A DNA stretch of 5,628 nucleotides from Mariprofundaceae bacterium (GCA_030950835.1 JAUZQU010000183.1:1-5628); one strand, 5' to 3'; shown: positions 1-4,948, numbered from the stretch's first letter. The notes: generated by a model from the letters alone, not told the origin. Numbers and translations are program-made.

Positions 1-27
1 GTCCTAGGCCGACTAGACGATGGGGAC
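1..27 (-). tRNA. tRNA-Glu, 5' part only (cut by window edge)
   Basis: The reverse complement of these bases begins GTCCCCATCGTCTAG and continues through a D-arm ending in CTAGGAC. This is the start of bacterial tRNA-Glu; from memory, E. coli tRNA-Glu begins GTCCCCTTCGTCTAG. Acceptor-strand bases 1-7, the TC at positions 8-9 and the D-arm are visible. The anticodon, the T-arm and the 3' end lie outside the window, so identity rests on the strong match of the 5' third. It lies downstream of pdxJ on the same strand, with its own promoter in between. Confidence 0.85.
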
Positions 28-45
28 ATCATATCAACGAGGCGA

Positions 46-73
46 AACATAGCGTTGCCTTATTATGTGTCAA
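46..73 (-). promoter_or_regulatory. sigma70-type promoter for tRNA-Glu
   Basis: On the minus strand there is a perfect TTGACA -35 box (bases 73-68), a 16-bp spacer and a TATGTT -10 box (51-46). The next bases, TCGCCTC, are rich in G and C, as is usual for the discriminator of stable-RNA promoters under stringent control. The predicted start, near base 39-40, would leave a leader of about 12 nt before the mature tRNA 5' end at base 27. The position between pdxJ and the tRNA supports the call. Control by ppGpp is inferred from the discriminator only. Confidence 0.7.
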
Positions 74-91
74 CCATCAATATAACACGGC

Positions 92-817
92 TTATGAACG
101 CCGCATAAGTGCTTTAAAATCAAGCGTTGCCTGCTTTAATCCTTTAAAGACAGCATCAGCTATAATCGCATGACCAATATTTAATCCTTCAATCTCCGCG
201 ACATTCACCATAACAGGCGTATTTTGCAAAGTCAGCCCGTGTCCCGCATGAACCACCAAGCCCAAATGCGCAGCAAGCTTTGCACCCTGTTGAATACGCA
301 ACAACTCAGCTTGCTGCTTAGCGCCATCCCAGTTGGCAAAGTGCCCTGTATGCAGTTCAATCACTGGTGCACCGATGTCTTTGCTCGCTTGAATTTGCTG
401 TTCGCTAGGGTCGATAAACATCGAAACTGCACAACCTGCATCATGAAGCTTCGCTACCACATCCTTAAAACGCGACACATGCCCAAGCACATCCAAACCG
501 CCTTCTGTAGTCAGCTCTTCGCGTTTTTCAGGCACCAAACACACCGCTTGCGGCTTTAAACGACAAGCAATGGCCACCATTTCATCCGTGGCTGCCATTT
601 CCATGTTCAAGTGCAACTCCCCTGCCCTTGCCATCGCAGCTAAAGTTTCCATATCTTGATCTTGAATATGCCGTCTATCTTCACGCAAATGCGCTGTAAT
701 CCCATCTGCCCCAGCTTCAAGGCACATTTTTGCCGCTTCAATCGGACATGGATATTGGGTTAAACGGGCTTGTCTTAATGTGGCGACATGGTCGATGTTG
801 ACACCTAAATGCATCAT
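92..817 (-). CDS. pdxJ: pyridoxine 5'-phosphate synthase PdxJ
   Basis: PdxJ is a cytoplasmic TIM-barrel enzyme. It condenses 1-deoxy-D-xylulose 5-phosphate with 3-amino-2-oxopropyl phosphate to give pyridoxine 5'-phosphate, the last ring-forming step of DXP-dependent vitamin B6 synthesis. The 241-residue product is full length and carries the family landmarks: GVNIDHVATLR (5-15), HLREDRRHI (43-51), NMEM (71-74), PEKREELTTEGGLD (96-109), IELHTG (153-158), HAGHGLT (190-196) and NIGHAI near 214. By alignment to the E. coli enzyme, H43, E73, E154 and H193 are the catalytic residues. The start at 817 overlaps the trmD stop as ATGA. A second ATG at 814 is better spaced from the GAGGG at 826-822 (7 nt instead of 4) and could be the true start. 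It is the last gene of the rpsP-rimM-trmD-pdxJ cluster and is probably translationally coupled to trmD. Confidence 0.96.
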   Translation of the reverse strand: MMHLGVNIDHVATLRQARLTQYPCPIEAAKMCLEAGADGITAHLREDRRHIQDQDMETLAAMARAGELHLNMEMAATDEMVAIACRLKPQAVCLVPEKREELTTEGGLDVLGHVSRFKDVVAKLHDAGCAVSMFIDPSEQQIQASKDIGAPVIELHTGHFANWDGAKQQAELLRIQQGAKLAAHLGLVVHAGHGLTLQNTPVMVNVAEIEGLNIGHAIIADAVFKGLKQATLDFKALMRRS

Positions 818-1488
818 AAATCCCTCTTTTTCCGCTGCTTACTTCTTAATAGAGCTTGTTCTTTGCGCCAAGCCTCAATTTTAGCATGGTTACCACTCAA
901 CAACACCGCTGGCACCGTTTGCCCTTCAAATACTTCAGGGCGTGTATAATGCGGCCAATCCAGCAAACCTTGCTCTGTAAATGAGTCCAACACTGCCGAT
1001 TCAGGGCTACCCAACACATCAGGCAACAAGCGAATCATCGCATCCAAGACACACATCGCCGCAGGCTCACCACCTGACAACACATATTCACCCAAGGATA
1101 ACTGCTCATCCACATAATCCACAATACGCTCATCAAAACCTTCATAACGTCCACAAAGTAGCGTAATACTGTCTTTTTCGATGTATTCTAAGGCTTTTTG
1201 TTGGTTAAATAAGGTGCCCGAAGGCGTGAGCATAACCACATGGGTATTAGGCTGACGCTGGCGTGCTTCACGAATCGCCGCAACCACAGGTGCAACCTGC
1301 ATCAACATGCCTGGTCCACCACCATAAGGTGCGTCATCTACTTTTTGATGTTTATTGTTGGCAAAATCACGAATTTGGATACAATCTACAGACACTTTAG
1401 CATCAGCGATGGCACGTTTTGGGATGGAGCATTGTAAGGGTGAAGTGAAAAATTCGGGAAATAAAGTCAGGATTTGGGTGTGAAACAT
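814..1488 (-). CDS. trmD: tRNA (guanine-N1-)-methyltransferase TrmD
   Basis: TrmD is a SPOUT-class methyltransferase. It uses SAM to make m1G37 next to the anticodon of tRNAs with G36, which prevents +1 frameshifting; it releases SAH. The trefoil-knot SAM site is visible as LTPSGTLF (87-94), LLCGRYEGFDERI (110-122) and GEYVLSGGE (133-141). DDAPYGGGPGM lies at 51-61, and LLDWPHYTRPEVFEG starts at 175. D168, in LDSF, aligns with the catalytic Asp169 of E. coli TrmD. At 224 residues it is about 30 shorter than the E. coli protein. The loss is at the C-terminus, a variable part, so I regard it as a normal short form. ATG 1488 is preceded by AAGGA with 8-nt spacing, inside the end of rimM (22-bp overlap), which indicates translational coupling. 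Confidence 0.96.
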   Translation of the reverse strand: MFHTQILTLFPEFFTSPLQCSIPKRAIADAKVSVDCIQIRDFANNKHQKVDDAPYGGGPGMLMQVAPVVAAIREARQRQPNTHVVMLTPSGTLFNQQKALEYIEKDSITLLCGRYEGFDERIVDYVDEQLSLGEYVLSGGEPAAMCVLDAMIRLLPDVLGSPESAVLDSFTEQGLLDWPHYTRPEVFEGQTVPAVLLSGNHAKIEAWRKEQALLRSKQRKKRDL

Positions 1489-1997
1489 GCATCCATTCCT
1501 TCAATCAGCGTCACTTCAATGCGTTGTTGTGCAGTATCCACCGCCAACACCACATCTTCTACAAAGGGTAATAACCATTCGCCGCGCTCTGTAGCGTCTG
1601 CTAAGGTTTTGATTTCTAAGGTATCTTGCGCACCAAAGGCATAAACGTTACTCACTTTGCCCAACACAACATCATCTTGCGTATACACCACACAGCCTAT
1701 CAAATCTTGCCATAAATATTCATCATCATCACAGTGAACATCATCGCCGCTGACCCAAATCTTCAAGCCTTTTAACGATTCAGCCTGTTCAAAACTCTGA
1801 ATACCATCCAACATCGCCAACGTGCGTTTACCATGCTGCCAACATCGTTGCACCTCAAAAGGCTGCGTTTGCTCTGCTGTTTTACCAAGATGCCAAGACA
1901 AATACCCAGCAACTGCATCAGCAGGCCGGGTATGCGAATAAACAATGAACGCACCCTTTAATCCATGCGGATTAAGAATGTCGCCGATGTGTAACAA
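1467..1997 (-). CDS. rimM: ribosome maturation factor RimM
   Basis: RimM binds ribosomal protein S19 in the 30S head and assists 16S rRNA processing and late 30S assembly. The 176-residue product has the two-domain layout: an N-terminal RimM beta-barrel (about 1-85, with GDILNPHGLKG at 5-15) and a PRC-barrel (about 93-170, with EYLWQDLIGC at 93-102, GKVSNVYAFGAQDTLEI at 113-129 and WLLPFVEDVV at 141-150). The start is TTG at 1997. It puts HGLKG at the usual distance from the N-terminus, and no ATG or GTG nearby does better. No strong Shine-Dalgarno is visible before it. The start is only 5 bp after the rpsP stop, so initiation probably depends on ribosomes finishing rpsP. The 3' end overlaps trmD by 22 bp. 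Confidence 0.93.
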   Translation of the reverse strand: MLHIGDILNPHGLKGAFIVYSHTRPADAVAGYLSWHLGKTAEQTQPFEVQRCWQHGKRTLAMLDGIQSFEQAESLKGLKIWVSGDDVHCDDDEYLWQDLIGCVVYTQDDVVLGKVSNVYAFGAQDTLEIKTLADATERGEWLLPFVEDVVLAVDTAQQRIEVTLIEGMDACFTPKS

Positions 1998-2002
1998 GGG
2001 TT

Positions 2003-2245
2003 TTAAGCTTTAGATACTTGGTTGATCAGATATGTAACACGATCTGATACTTTTGCACCAGTTCCAATCCATTTCTTCACTGCATCCATATCAAGCTCAA
2101 TCACTTCTGGTTCAGTACAAGGGTCGTAGTACCCCAATTTTTCGATGAATGCGCCGTCGCGACGTTTGCGCTCATCCATAACAACTACTGCATAAAAAGG
2201 GCGTTTTTTACGTCCACCACGTTGCAAGCGAATCACTGCTGCCAT
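2003..2245 (-). CDS. rpsP: 30S ribosomal protein S16
   Basis: S16 is a small primary assembly protein of the 30S subunit that binds 16S rRNA. The 80-residue product is full length and shows the family pattern: IRLQRGGRKKRPFYAVVVMDERKRRDG from residue 5, FIEKLGYYDP, then the C-terminal VKKWIGTGAKVSDRV block. It is the first gene of the rpsP-rimM-trmD-pdxJ cluster. rpsP-rimM-trmD is the conserved order in many bacteria, which supports the call. ATG 2245 fits the family N-terminus and follows a strong GGAGG with 10-nt spacing. That spacer contains an out-of-frame ATG, described separately. Confidence 0.97.
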   Translation of the reverse strand: MAAVIRLQRGGRKKRPFYAVVVMDERKRRDGAFIEKLGYYDPCTEPEVIELDMDAVKKWIGTGAKVSDRVTYLINQVSKA

Positions 2246-2260
2246 TATATCATTACCTCC
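2243..2260 (-). promoter_or_regulatory. rpsP ribosome binding site with a two-codon decoy ORF
   Basis: On the minus strand the Shine-Dalgarno GGAGG (2260-2256) is followed by ATG ATA TAA (2253-2245), then by the rpsP ATG at 2245. The TAA stop of the mini-ORF shares its last A with the rpsP ATG. The decoy ATG is only 2 nt from GGAGG, which is too close for efficient initiation, while the real start is 10 nt away. Sequence and positions are seen directly; any regulatory role is speculative. Confidence 0.6.
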
Positions 2261-2289
2261 GAGTAAGGAAGCCGCACTGTAGCGCCATG

Positions 2290-2316
2290 ATTATGAAAGT
2301 CATTAAGCAATTTCAA
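2290..2316 (-). promoter_or_regulatory. possible promoter of the rpsP cluster
   Basis: On the minus strand there is TTGAAA (2316-2311), a 15-bp spacer and CATAAT (2295-2290), which matches the -10 consensus at five of six positions. A GC-rich discriminator (CATGGCGC) follows, as expected for ribosomal protein genes. The spacer is shorter than the ideal 17 bp, which lowers confidence. It lies in the 90-bp gap between cysE and rpsP, where a promoter is expected. No intrinsic terminator for cysE was seen in the same gap. Confidence 0.4.
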
Positions 2317-2335
2317 GTGTGCGCTCAACATGCCC

Positions 2336-3088
2336 TTAAATGCCGCCTCCGCCTAAGAAACGCTCCAATTTTTCATGCTCTTTCTTCATGTCCGCACTGA
2401 TTTTTTGCTCCATATCCGCTTTATCCTGAGCAGAACAACTGTCCGTATCATGAAGGTTATCCACCCGCGCATTCACATCATCAATCATGTGCAACACCCT
2501 TTTTAAGGCTTCTGCCACAGGGTTAGGCATCAAATGGTGATCCAAATTAATCTTACCATCCTCCAGCACCGCATCACTTTGCCCAACTACAGTCCCTGGA
2601 ATACCCACCACTGTAGAGTGTGGAGGCACTCCTTTGAGCACCACAGCATTCGAACCAATACGCGATTGCCCACCAATCACAATCGGCCCTAAAACCTTAG
2701 CCCCAGCACCCACAATCACCCCTTCTTCTAAAGTCGGGTGGCGTTTTTCAGCTTTCCATGTCGTTCCACCAAGTGTCACGCCATGATACAGTGTCACATC
2801 ATCAGCAATCTCTGTGGTTTCACCAATCACAATACCCATGCCATGATCAATGAAGAAACGTCTGCCAATGCTTGCCCCTGGATGAATCTCAATGCCTGTG
2901 AACCAACGCACAACATGCATCATAAAACGCGCCAACCAGCAAAACCCCTGCAGCCACAACCAGTGCGCCAAGCGATACGACCAAATCGCATGGAAACCCG
3001 GATAACAGGTCAACACCGTCCAGGCTGAACACGCTGCTGGATCCCGTTTAAATGCCGTTTGAATATCTTCTCGAATGCCTTTTATCAT
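2336..3088 (-). CDS. cysE: serine O-acetyltransferase CysE
   Basis: CysE transfers acetyl from acetyl-CoA to L-serine, giving O-acetylserine, the carbon skeleton for cysteine synthesis. The 250-residue product has a short helical N-terminus (about 1-62) and then a left-handed beta-helix of hexapeptide repeats (about 66-170). Landmarks are GIEIHPGASIGRRFFIDHG (65-83), VIGETTEI (87-94), LYHGVTLGGTTWK (100-112) and the VVGIPGTVVG turn that ends the beta-helix. H82 aligns with catalytic His158 of E. coli CysE, and E67 replaces the E. coli Asp143. From memory, GIEIHPGA is common in the short-N-terminus class. The C-terminal tail (about 185-250) is charged, helical in appearance and ends GGGGI. The terminal Ile is the residue that enters the CysK active site in the cysteine synthase complex. 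The start at 3088 has AGGTGG with 7-nt spacing, overlapping the cmoA stop 11 bp upstream, so cmoA and cysE are probably cotranscribed. Confidence 0.95.
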   Translation of the reverse strand: MIKGIREDIQTAFKRDPAACSAWTVLTCYPGFHAIWSYRLAHWLWLQGFCWLARFMMHVVRWFTGIEIHPGASIGRRFFIDHGMGIVIGETTEIADDVTLYHGVTLGGTTWKAEKRHPTLEEGVIVGAGAKVLGPIVIGGQSRIGSNAVVLKGVPPHSTVVGIPGTVVGQSDAVLEDGKINLDHHLMPNPVAEALKRVLHMIDDVNARVDNLHDTDSCSAQDKADMEQKISADMKKEHEKLERFLGGGGI

Positions 3089-3099
3089 CAGCCAACCAC

Positions 3100-3852
3100 C
3101 TATTTCTTATATGCCAATATGGATACAAAGTTAAAACACTGAAACCAAGTATGACTTGGCGCAAAACCTGCTGCCTTTAAACGCGCATGATGCGCCGCCA
3201 TGCTTTCAGGAATCAATACGTTTTCCAACGATTGCCGTTTCCTACTCACTTCCAAATCCGAGTAACCCTGCCCTTTTTTGAATGCTTCGTGCAAGTGAAT
3301 GTGTTGTTTCTGCTCATTTTCATCATCAAACATCACTTTTTCCGATACAATCAACACCCCGCCACGGCGCATACCAGCATAAATACGCTGCAACAAAGCT
3401 TGGCGTTTGTCTTTTGCAATGAATTGTAACGTGAAGTTCAAGACCACCACCGAGGCATCATGGATGTCTGCGTGTTCAATATCTGCCAAAACAAGATCAA
3501 CAGGCGTATGCCCATCCAATAGCACCACATTGTCCGCACAACGCTGCAACATCGCCTCCGAGTTATCCACACCCACAATCACACAACCTTGCGCTTGCAA
3601 ACCCTGACGCAACGCCAAAGTCGAAGCACCAAGCGAGCAGCCCAAATCATAAAGTTTACTATTTTCCTGCCCATATTGCCCAGCAATCAAGGCAATCATT
3701 TGCAGCGTCAAAGCATAACCCGGCACAGAGCGGCGAATCATGTCTTCAAACACTTTCGATACCTCTGCATCAAAAGCAAAAGGTTGATGAGGGTTTTGTC
3801 CATCTTGGCTGAATAACGTATCACGCGATGTATTTGAAGTTTGCTGCACCAT
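3100..3852 (-). CDS. cmoA: carboxy-S-adenosyl-L-methionine synthase CmoA
   Basis: CmoA converts SAM and prephenate into carboxy-SAM. CmoB then uses carboxy-SAM to build the cmo5U wobble modification of tRNA position 34. The product is a Rossmann-fold methyltransferase homologue: SRDTLFSQ (9-16), VFEDMIRRSVPGY (34-46), SAM-binding motif YDLGCSLGAST (68-78), acidic loop VGVDNSEAM (93-101), VVVLNFTLQF (135-144), a KRQSLENV block, and the C-terminal WFQCFNF (236-242). I chose ATG 3852 because it gives 250 residues, against about 247 in E. coli, and aligns with the E. coli N-terminus (SHRDTLFS). The frame stays open to another ATG at 3900, which would add 16 residues (MRIKRANSTL...) with no counterpart in E. 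coli CmoA. Neither start has a clear Shine-Dalgarno. cmoB is not in the window. cysE follows after 11 bp. Confidence 0.93.
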   Translation of the reverse strand: MVQQTSNTSRDTLFSQDGQNPHQPFAFDAEVSKVFEDMIRRSVPGYALTLQMIALIAGQYGQENSKLYDLGCSLGASTLALRQGLQAQGCVIVGVDNSEAMLQRCADNVVLLDGHTPVDLVLADIEHADIHDASVVVLNFTLQFIAKDKRQALLQRIYAGMRRGGVLIVSEKVMFDDENEQKQHIHLHEAFKKGQGYSDLEVSRKRQSLENVLIPESMAAHHARLKAAGFAPSHTWFQCFNFVSILAYKK

Positions 3853-3916
3853 GGCGCAACTGTAGCAGGCTAAAGTGGAATTGGCTCTTTTGATACGCAT
3901 TCAGGGGATATTTAAA

Positions 3917-4123
3917 ACTGAAGTTTCACTGTTTTTGCGTAGCTGCAAGCCTATATTCCACAAGGATGGAGTTATTTTGGCGGTGTTTGCGTCGTTAGTA
4001 GCAAACACCTATTAAACTCAACTTTATTTCGCAGGAATTCCTCAGTGAAAAACCCCTTTATTTTTCAACAGATAAAGCATGGTAGAAAGTATAGCATAAA
4101 ATTGAAAACAGTGAAACTTCAGT
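3917..4123. repeat. 207-bp segment bounded by perfect 19-bp inverted repeats
   Basis: ACTGAAGTTTCACTGTTTT at 3917-3935 is exactly the reverse complement of 4105-4123. Outside and inside these 19 bp the match stops at once. The segment fills most of the 342-bp gap between the divergent cmoA (start 3852) and the orphan gene (start 4195) and shows no convincing coding sequence. Two readings are open. It could be a small non-autonomous (MITE-like) insertion, although I see no target-site duplication beyond a single A on each side. Or the repeats could be paired regulatory sites: each copy has the same orientation relative to its outward gene and lies 64 bp (cmoA) or 71 bp (orphan gene) from the start codon. 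TTGAAA (4102-4107) and TACAAT (4123-4128) around the right copy could be a weak promoter with a 15-bp spacer. Confidence 0.8.
3982..4009. other. hairpin inside the inverted-repeat segment
   Basis: GGTGTTTGC (3982-3990) and GCAAACACC (4001-4009) form a perfect 9-bp stem with a 10-nt loop. Neither strand has a T-run directly after the stem, so it is not a standard intrinsic terminator. It lies near the middle of the 207-bp repeat-bounded segment, which suggests a structured RNA or a folded DNA element. A 10-bp palindrome, AGGAATTCCT, follows at 4033-4042. Function unknown. Confidence 0.6.
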
Positions 4124-4194
4124 ACAATGGTAAATTTGATTCGCACTACTGTTCCCTGATAAGTATGCAGCATTCCCTACAACAGGAGATTACA

Positions 4195-4512
4195 ATGACA
4201 ATTCGACACAACGTACCCTTGGAAAAAGGGCATCCATTCTACGGCAACAAGGTGGTAATGAACTTACCGCAGACGAGTTCAGAACCAAAGCAACCATCGC
4301 AAGAGACGCAGCCGTTAGGAGCAAGCTTGATGAGGCTCGAACGCGAAGAGAAGGAGGCTTGGAGAAAGAGGCAGATGCGCAGAAAGTATCGGACAAAAGA
4401 AAACTACGAGAAAGCGATGGCAGCCTCAAAGGACTCCCAAGAATCAGGGGGGCAAGGGCTTCTTACAAAATCCAAGAAGTTGCTGAAGAATATGCTAGGA
4501 ATCAAGGATTAG
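4195..4512 (+). CDS. hypothetical protein, literal reading from the best start
   Basis: If the sequence is taken as it stands with no frame change, the ribosome binding site at 4184-4188 would give a 105-residue protein from ATG 4195 to TAG 4512. It is very basic, rich in Lys, Arg, Gln and Ser, with LEREEKEAWRKRQMRRKY in the middle and KSKKLLKNMLGIKD at the end. I recognise no family. The composition of residues 11-105 could be that of an out-of-frame reading of the gene described for 4195-4776. I prefer that explanation and give this alternative a low score. The same frame extends upstream to 4045, but that part lies partly in the inverted-repeat segment and has no good ribosome binding site. 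Confidence 0.3.
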   Translation: MTIRHNVPLEKGHPFYGNKVVMNLPQTSSEPKQPSQETQPLGASLMRLEREEKEAWRKRQMRRKYRTKENYEKAMAASKDSQESGGQGLLTKSKKLLKNMLGIKD

Positions 4513-4776
4513 AATACAATCCTCCCAACGCATATGCGCCGCTGGATGTGAAAAGAGCTGAACAGATTGCAGAAGCGTATGACTCAAAGAAGAAAAAGAG
4601 AAAAAGAGGGCCTGCCATTGGATTATACCATATCCCCTACTTCTCTTGTGACCCGAGGTGGAACTGAATACAACTTTTGGATAAAACAGCCTAGCATAGA
4701 TGATGTTGAGTGTGACCTTGCTGGTCTGTGCAAGTTTGTAAACAAGGCTGGAAGCATTGCAGATAATCTTGCATAA
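4195..4776 (+). pseudogene. orphan gene with two compensating frame changes; unknown function, possibly phage-derived
   Basis: ATG 4195 has a strong Shine-Dalgarno (AGGAG, 4184-4188, 6-nt spacing). The start and the TAA at 4774-4776 are in the same frame and exactly 194 codons apart, but that frame is stopped at 4510 and 4549. In between, the -1 frame is open from 4140 to 4667 and reads like a real protein, although it has no start codon before TTG 4359. Restoring one A in the A5 run at 4223-4227 would join MTIRHNVPLEK to RASILRQQ and continue through ADEFRTKATIARDAA to the block YNPPNAYAPLDVKRAEQIAEAYD. One base too many in the A-rich stretch 4585-4608 would return to the first frame and end in GTEYNFWIKQPS...SIADNLA. 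The middle is rich in Lys, Arg, Glu and Ala, probably helical; no signal peptide or membrane segment is visible. From memory, the YNPP block resembles a segment of phage-associated proteins. Decay, sequencing error and recoding cannot be told apart here. Confidence 0.5.
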
Positions 4777-4782
4777 TTCCGC

Positions 4783-4811
4783 CGACCCATCCTCGTCATC
4801 ATATTTATGAT
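4783..4811 (+). promoter_or_regulatory. weak candidate promoter for the ahcY transcript
   Basis: TATGAT (4806-4811) matches the -10 consensus at five of six positions and would start RNA near 4817-4819, about 10 nt before the riboswitch P1 helix. The region 17-18 bp upstream (CGACCC or CCGACC) is a poor -35. The -10 lies in a small hairpin (CATCAT 4797-4802, ATGATG 4807-4812). Position supports it; the sequence is only fair. Confidence 0.3.
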
Positions 4812-4828
4812 GCTGACTTATGGGTGAA

Positions 4829-4904
4829 GACTGAGGAGCACTGCATCGGTTTGTTCAATGGATTTTGAACCGTCAGGCTCAGTCGAATTAAAACAACGGT
4901 GCTC
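4829..4904 (+). ncRNA. SAH riboswitch aptamer (ahcY motif)
   Basis: All hallmarks of the S-adenosylhomocysteine riboswitch are present. P1 is a perfect 7-bp helix, GACTGAG (4829-4835) with CTCAGTC (4878-4884). The conserved strand GAGGAGCACTGCATCGG contains the ligand-core bases. P2 pairs CGGTT (4847-4851) with AACCG (4868-4872), followed by the conserved GTCAGGCTC. The P4 pseudoknot pairs GAGCAC (4836-4841) with GTGCTC (4899-4904), six perfect pairs. The aptamer lies 44 bp upstream of ahcY, whose enzyme degrades SAH. This is the normal arrangement for this class, which turns expression on when SAH accumulates. Class is recognised from memory of the consensus; the pairings were checked base by base. 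Confidence 0.93.
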
Positions 4905-4947
4905 ATATTTTTATATCACGGACGTGATAAATATATAGGAGTATGAG
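4902..4947 (+). promoter_or_regulatory. probable expression platform: helix that hides the ahcY Shine-Dalgarno
   Basis: Bases 4902-4916 can pair continuously with 4947-4933: 15 pairs, three of them G-U. The whole Shine-Dalgarno AGGAG (4937-4941) is inside this helix, opposite a run of five U. The first three bases (CUC, 4902-4904) are also the last three of the P4 pseudoknot, so the outer end of the helix and the SAH-bound aptamer exclude each other. A competing inner hairpin, TATCAC (4914-4919) with GTGATA (4924-4929), would leave the Shine-Dalgarno free. Inferred mechanism: SAH binding frees the ribosome site. Confidence 0.6.
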
Positions 4948-4948
4948 A

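Noticed and set aside
91..109. Inverted repeat CTTATG/CATAAG at the pdxJ 3' end as an intrinsic terminator
   Set aside because: The stem is only 6 bp and largely A-T, it sits inside the last codons of pdxJ, and no T-run follows it on the minus strand.
224..559. Plus-strand open frame of 111 codons inside pdxJ
   Set aside because: It lies wholly antisense to a well-conserved gene, has no family resemblance and is explained as a shadow frame.
2738..3028. Plus-strand open frame of 96 codons inside cysE
   Set aside because: Antisense to the conserved hexapeptide region of cysE; composition is that of a shadow frame.
3982..4000. Possible integron attC site, because of GTTAGTA in the hairpin loop region
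   Set aside because: GTTAGTA does not fit the core-site consensus GTTRRRY, and no matching second core site or unpaired bases of the attC type are seen.
4217..4230. Canonical -1 ribosomal slippery heptamer at GGAAAAAGGG
   Set aside because: In the reading frame the codons are GAA AAA GGG, so the P-site tRNA would not re-pair well after a -1 slip. An indel or sequencing error is simpler.
4190..4429. Minus-strand open frame of 79 codons rich in Ser and Leu, with a hydrophobic stretch
   Set aside because: It mirrors the Lys/Arg/Glu-rich plus-strand frame, which automatically gives Ser/Leu-rich antisense. No ribosome binding site of note.
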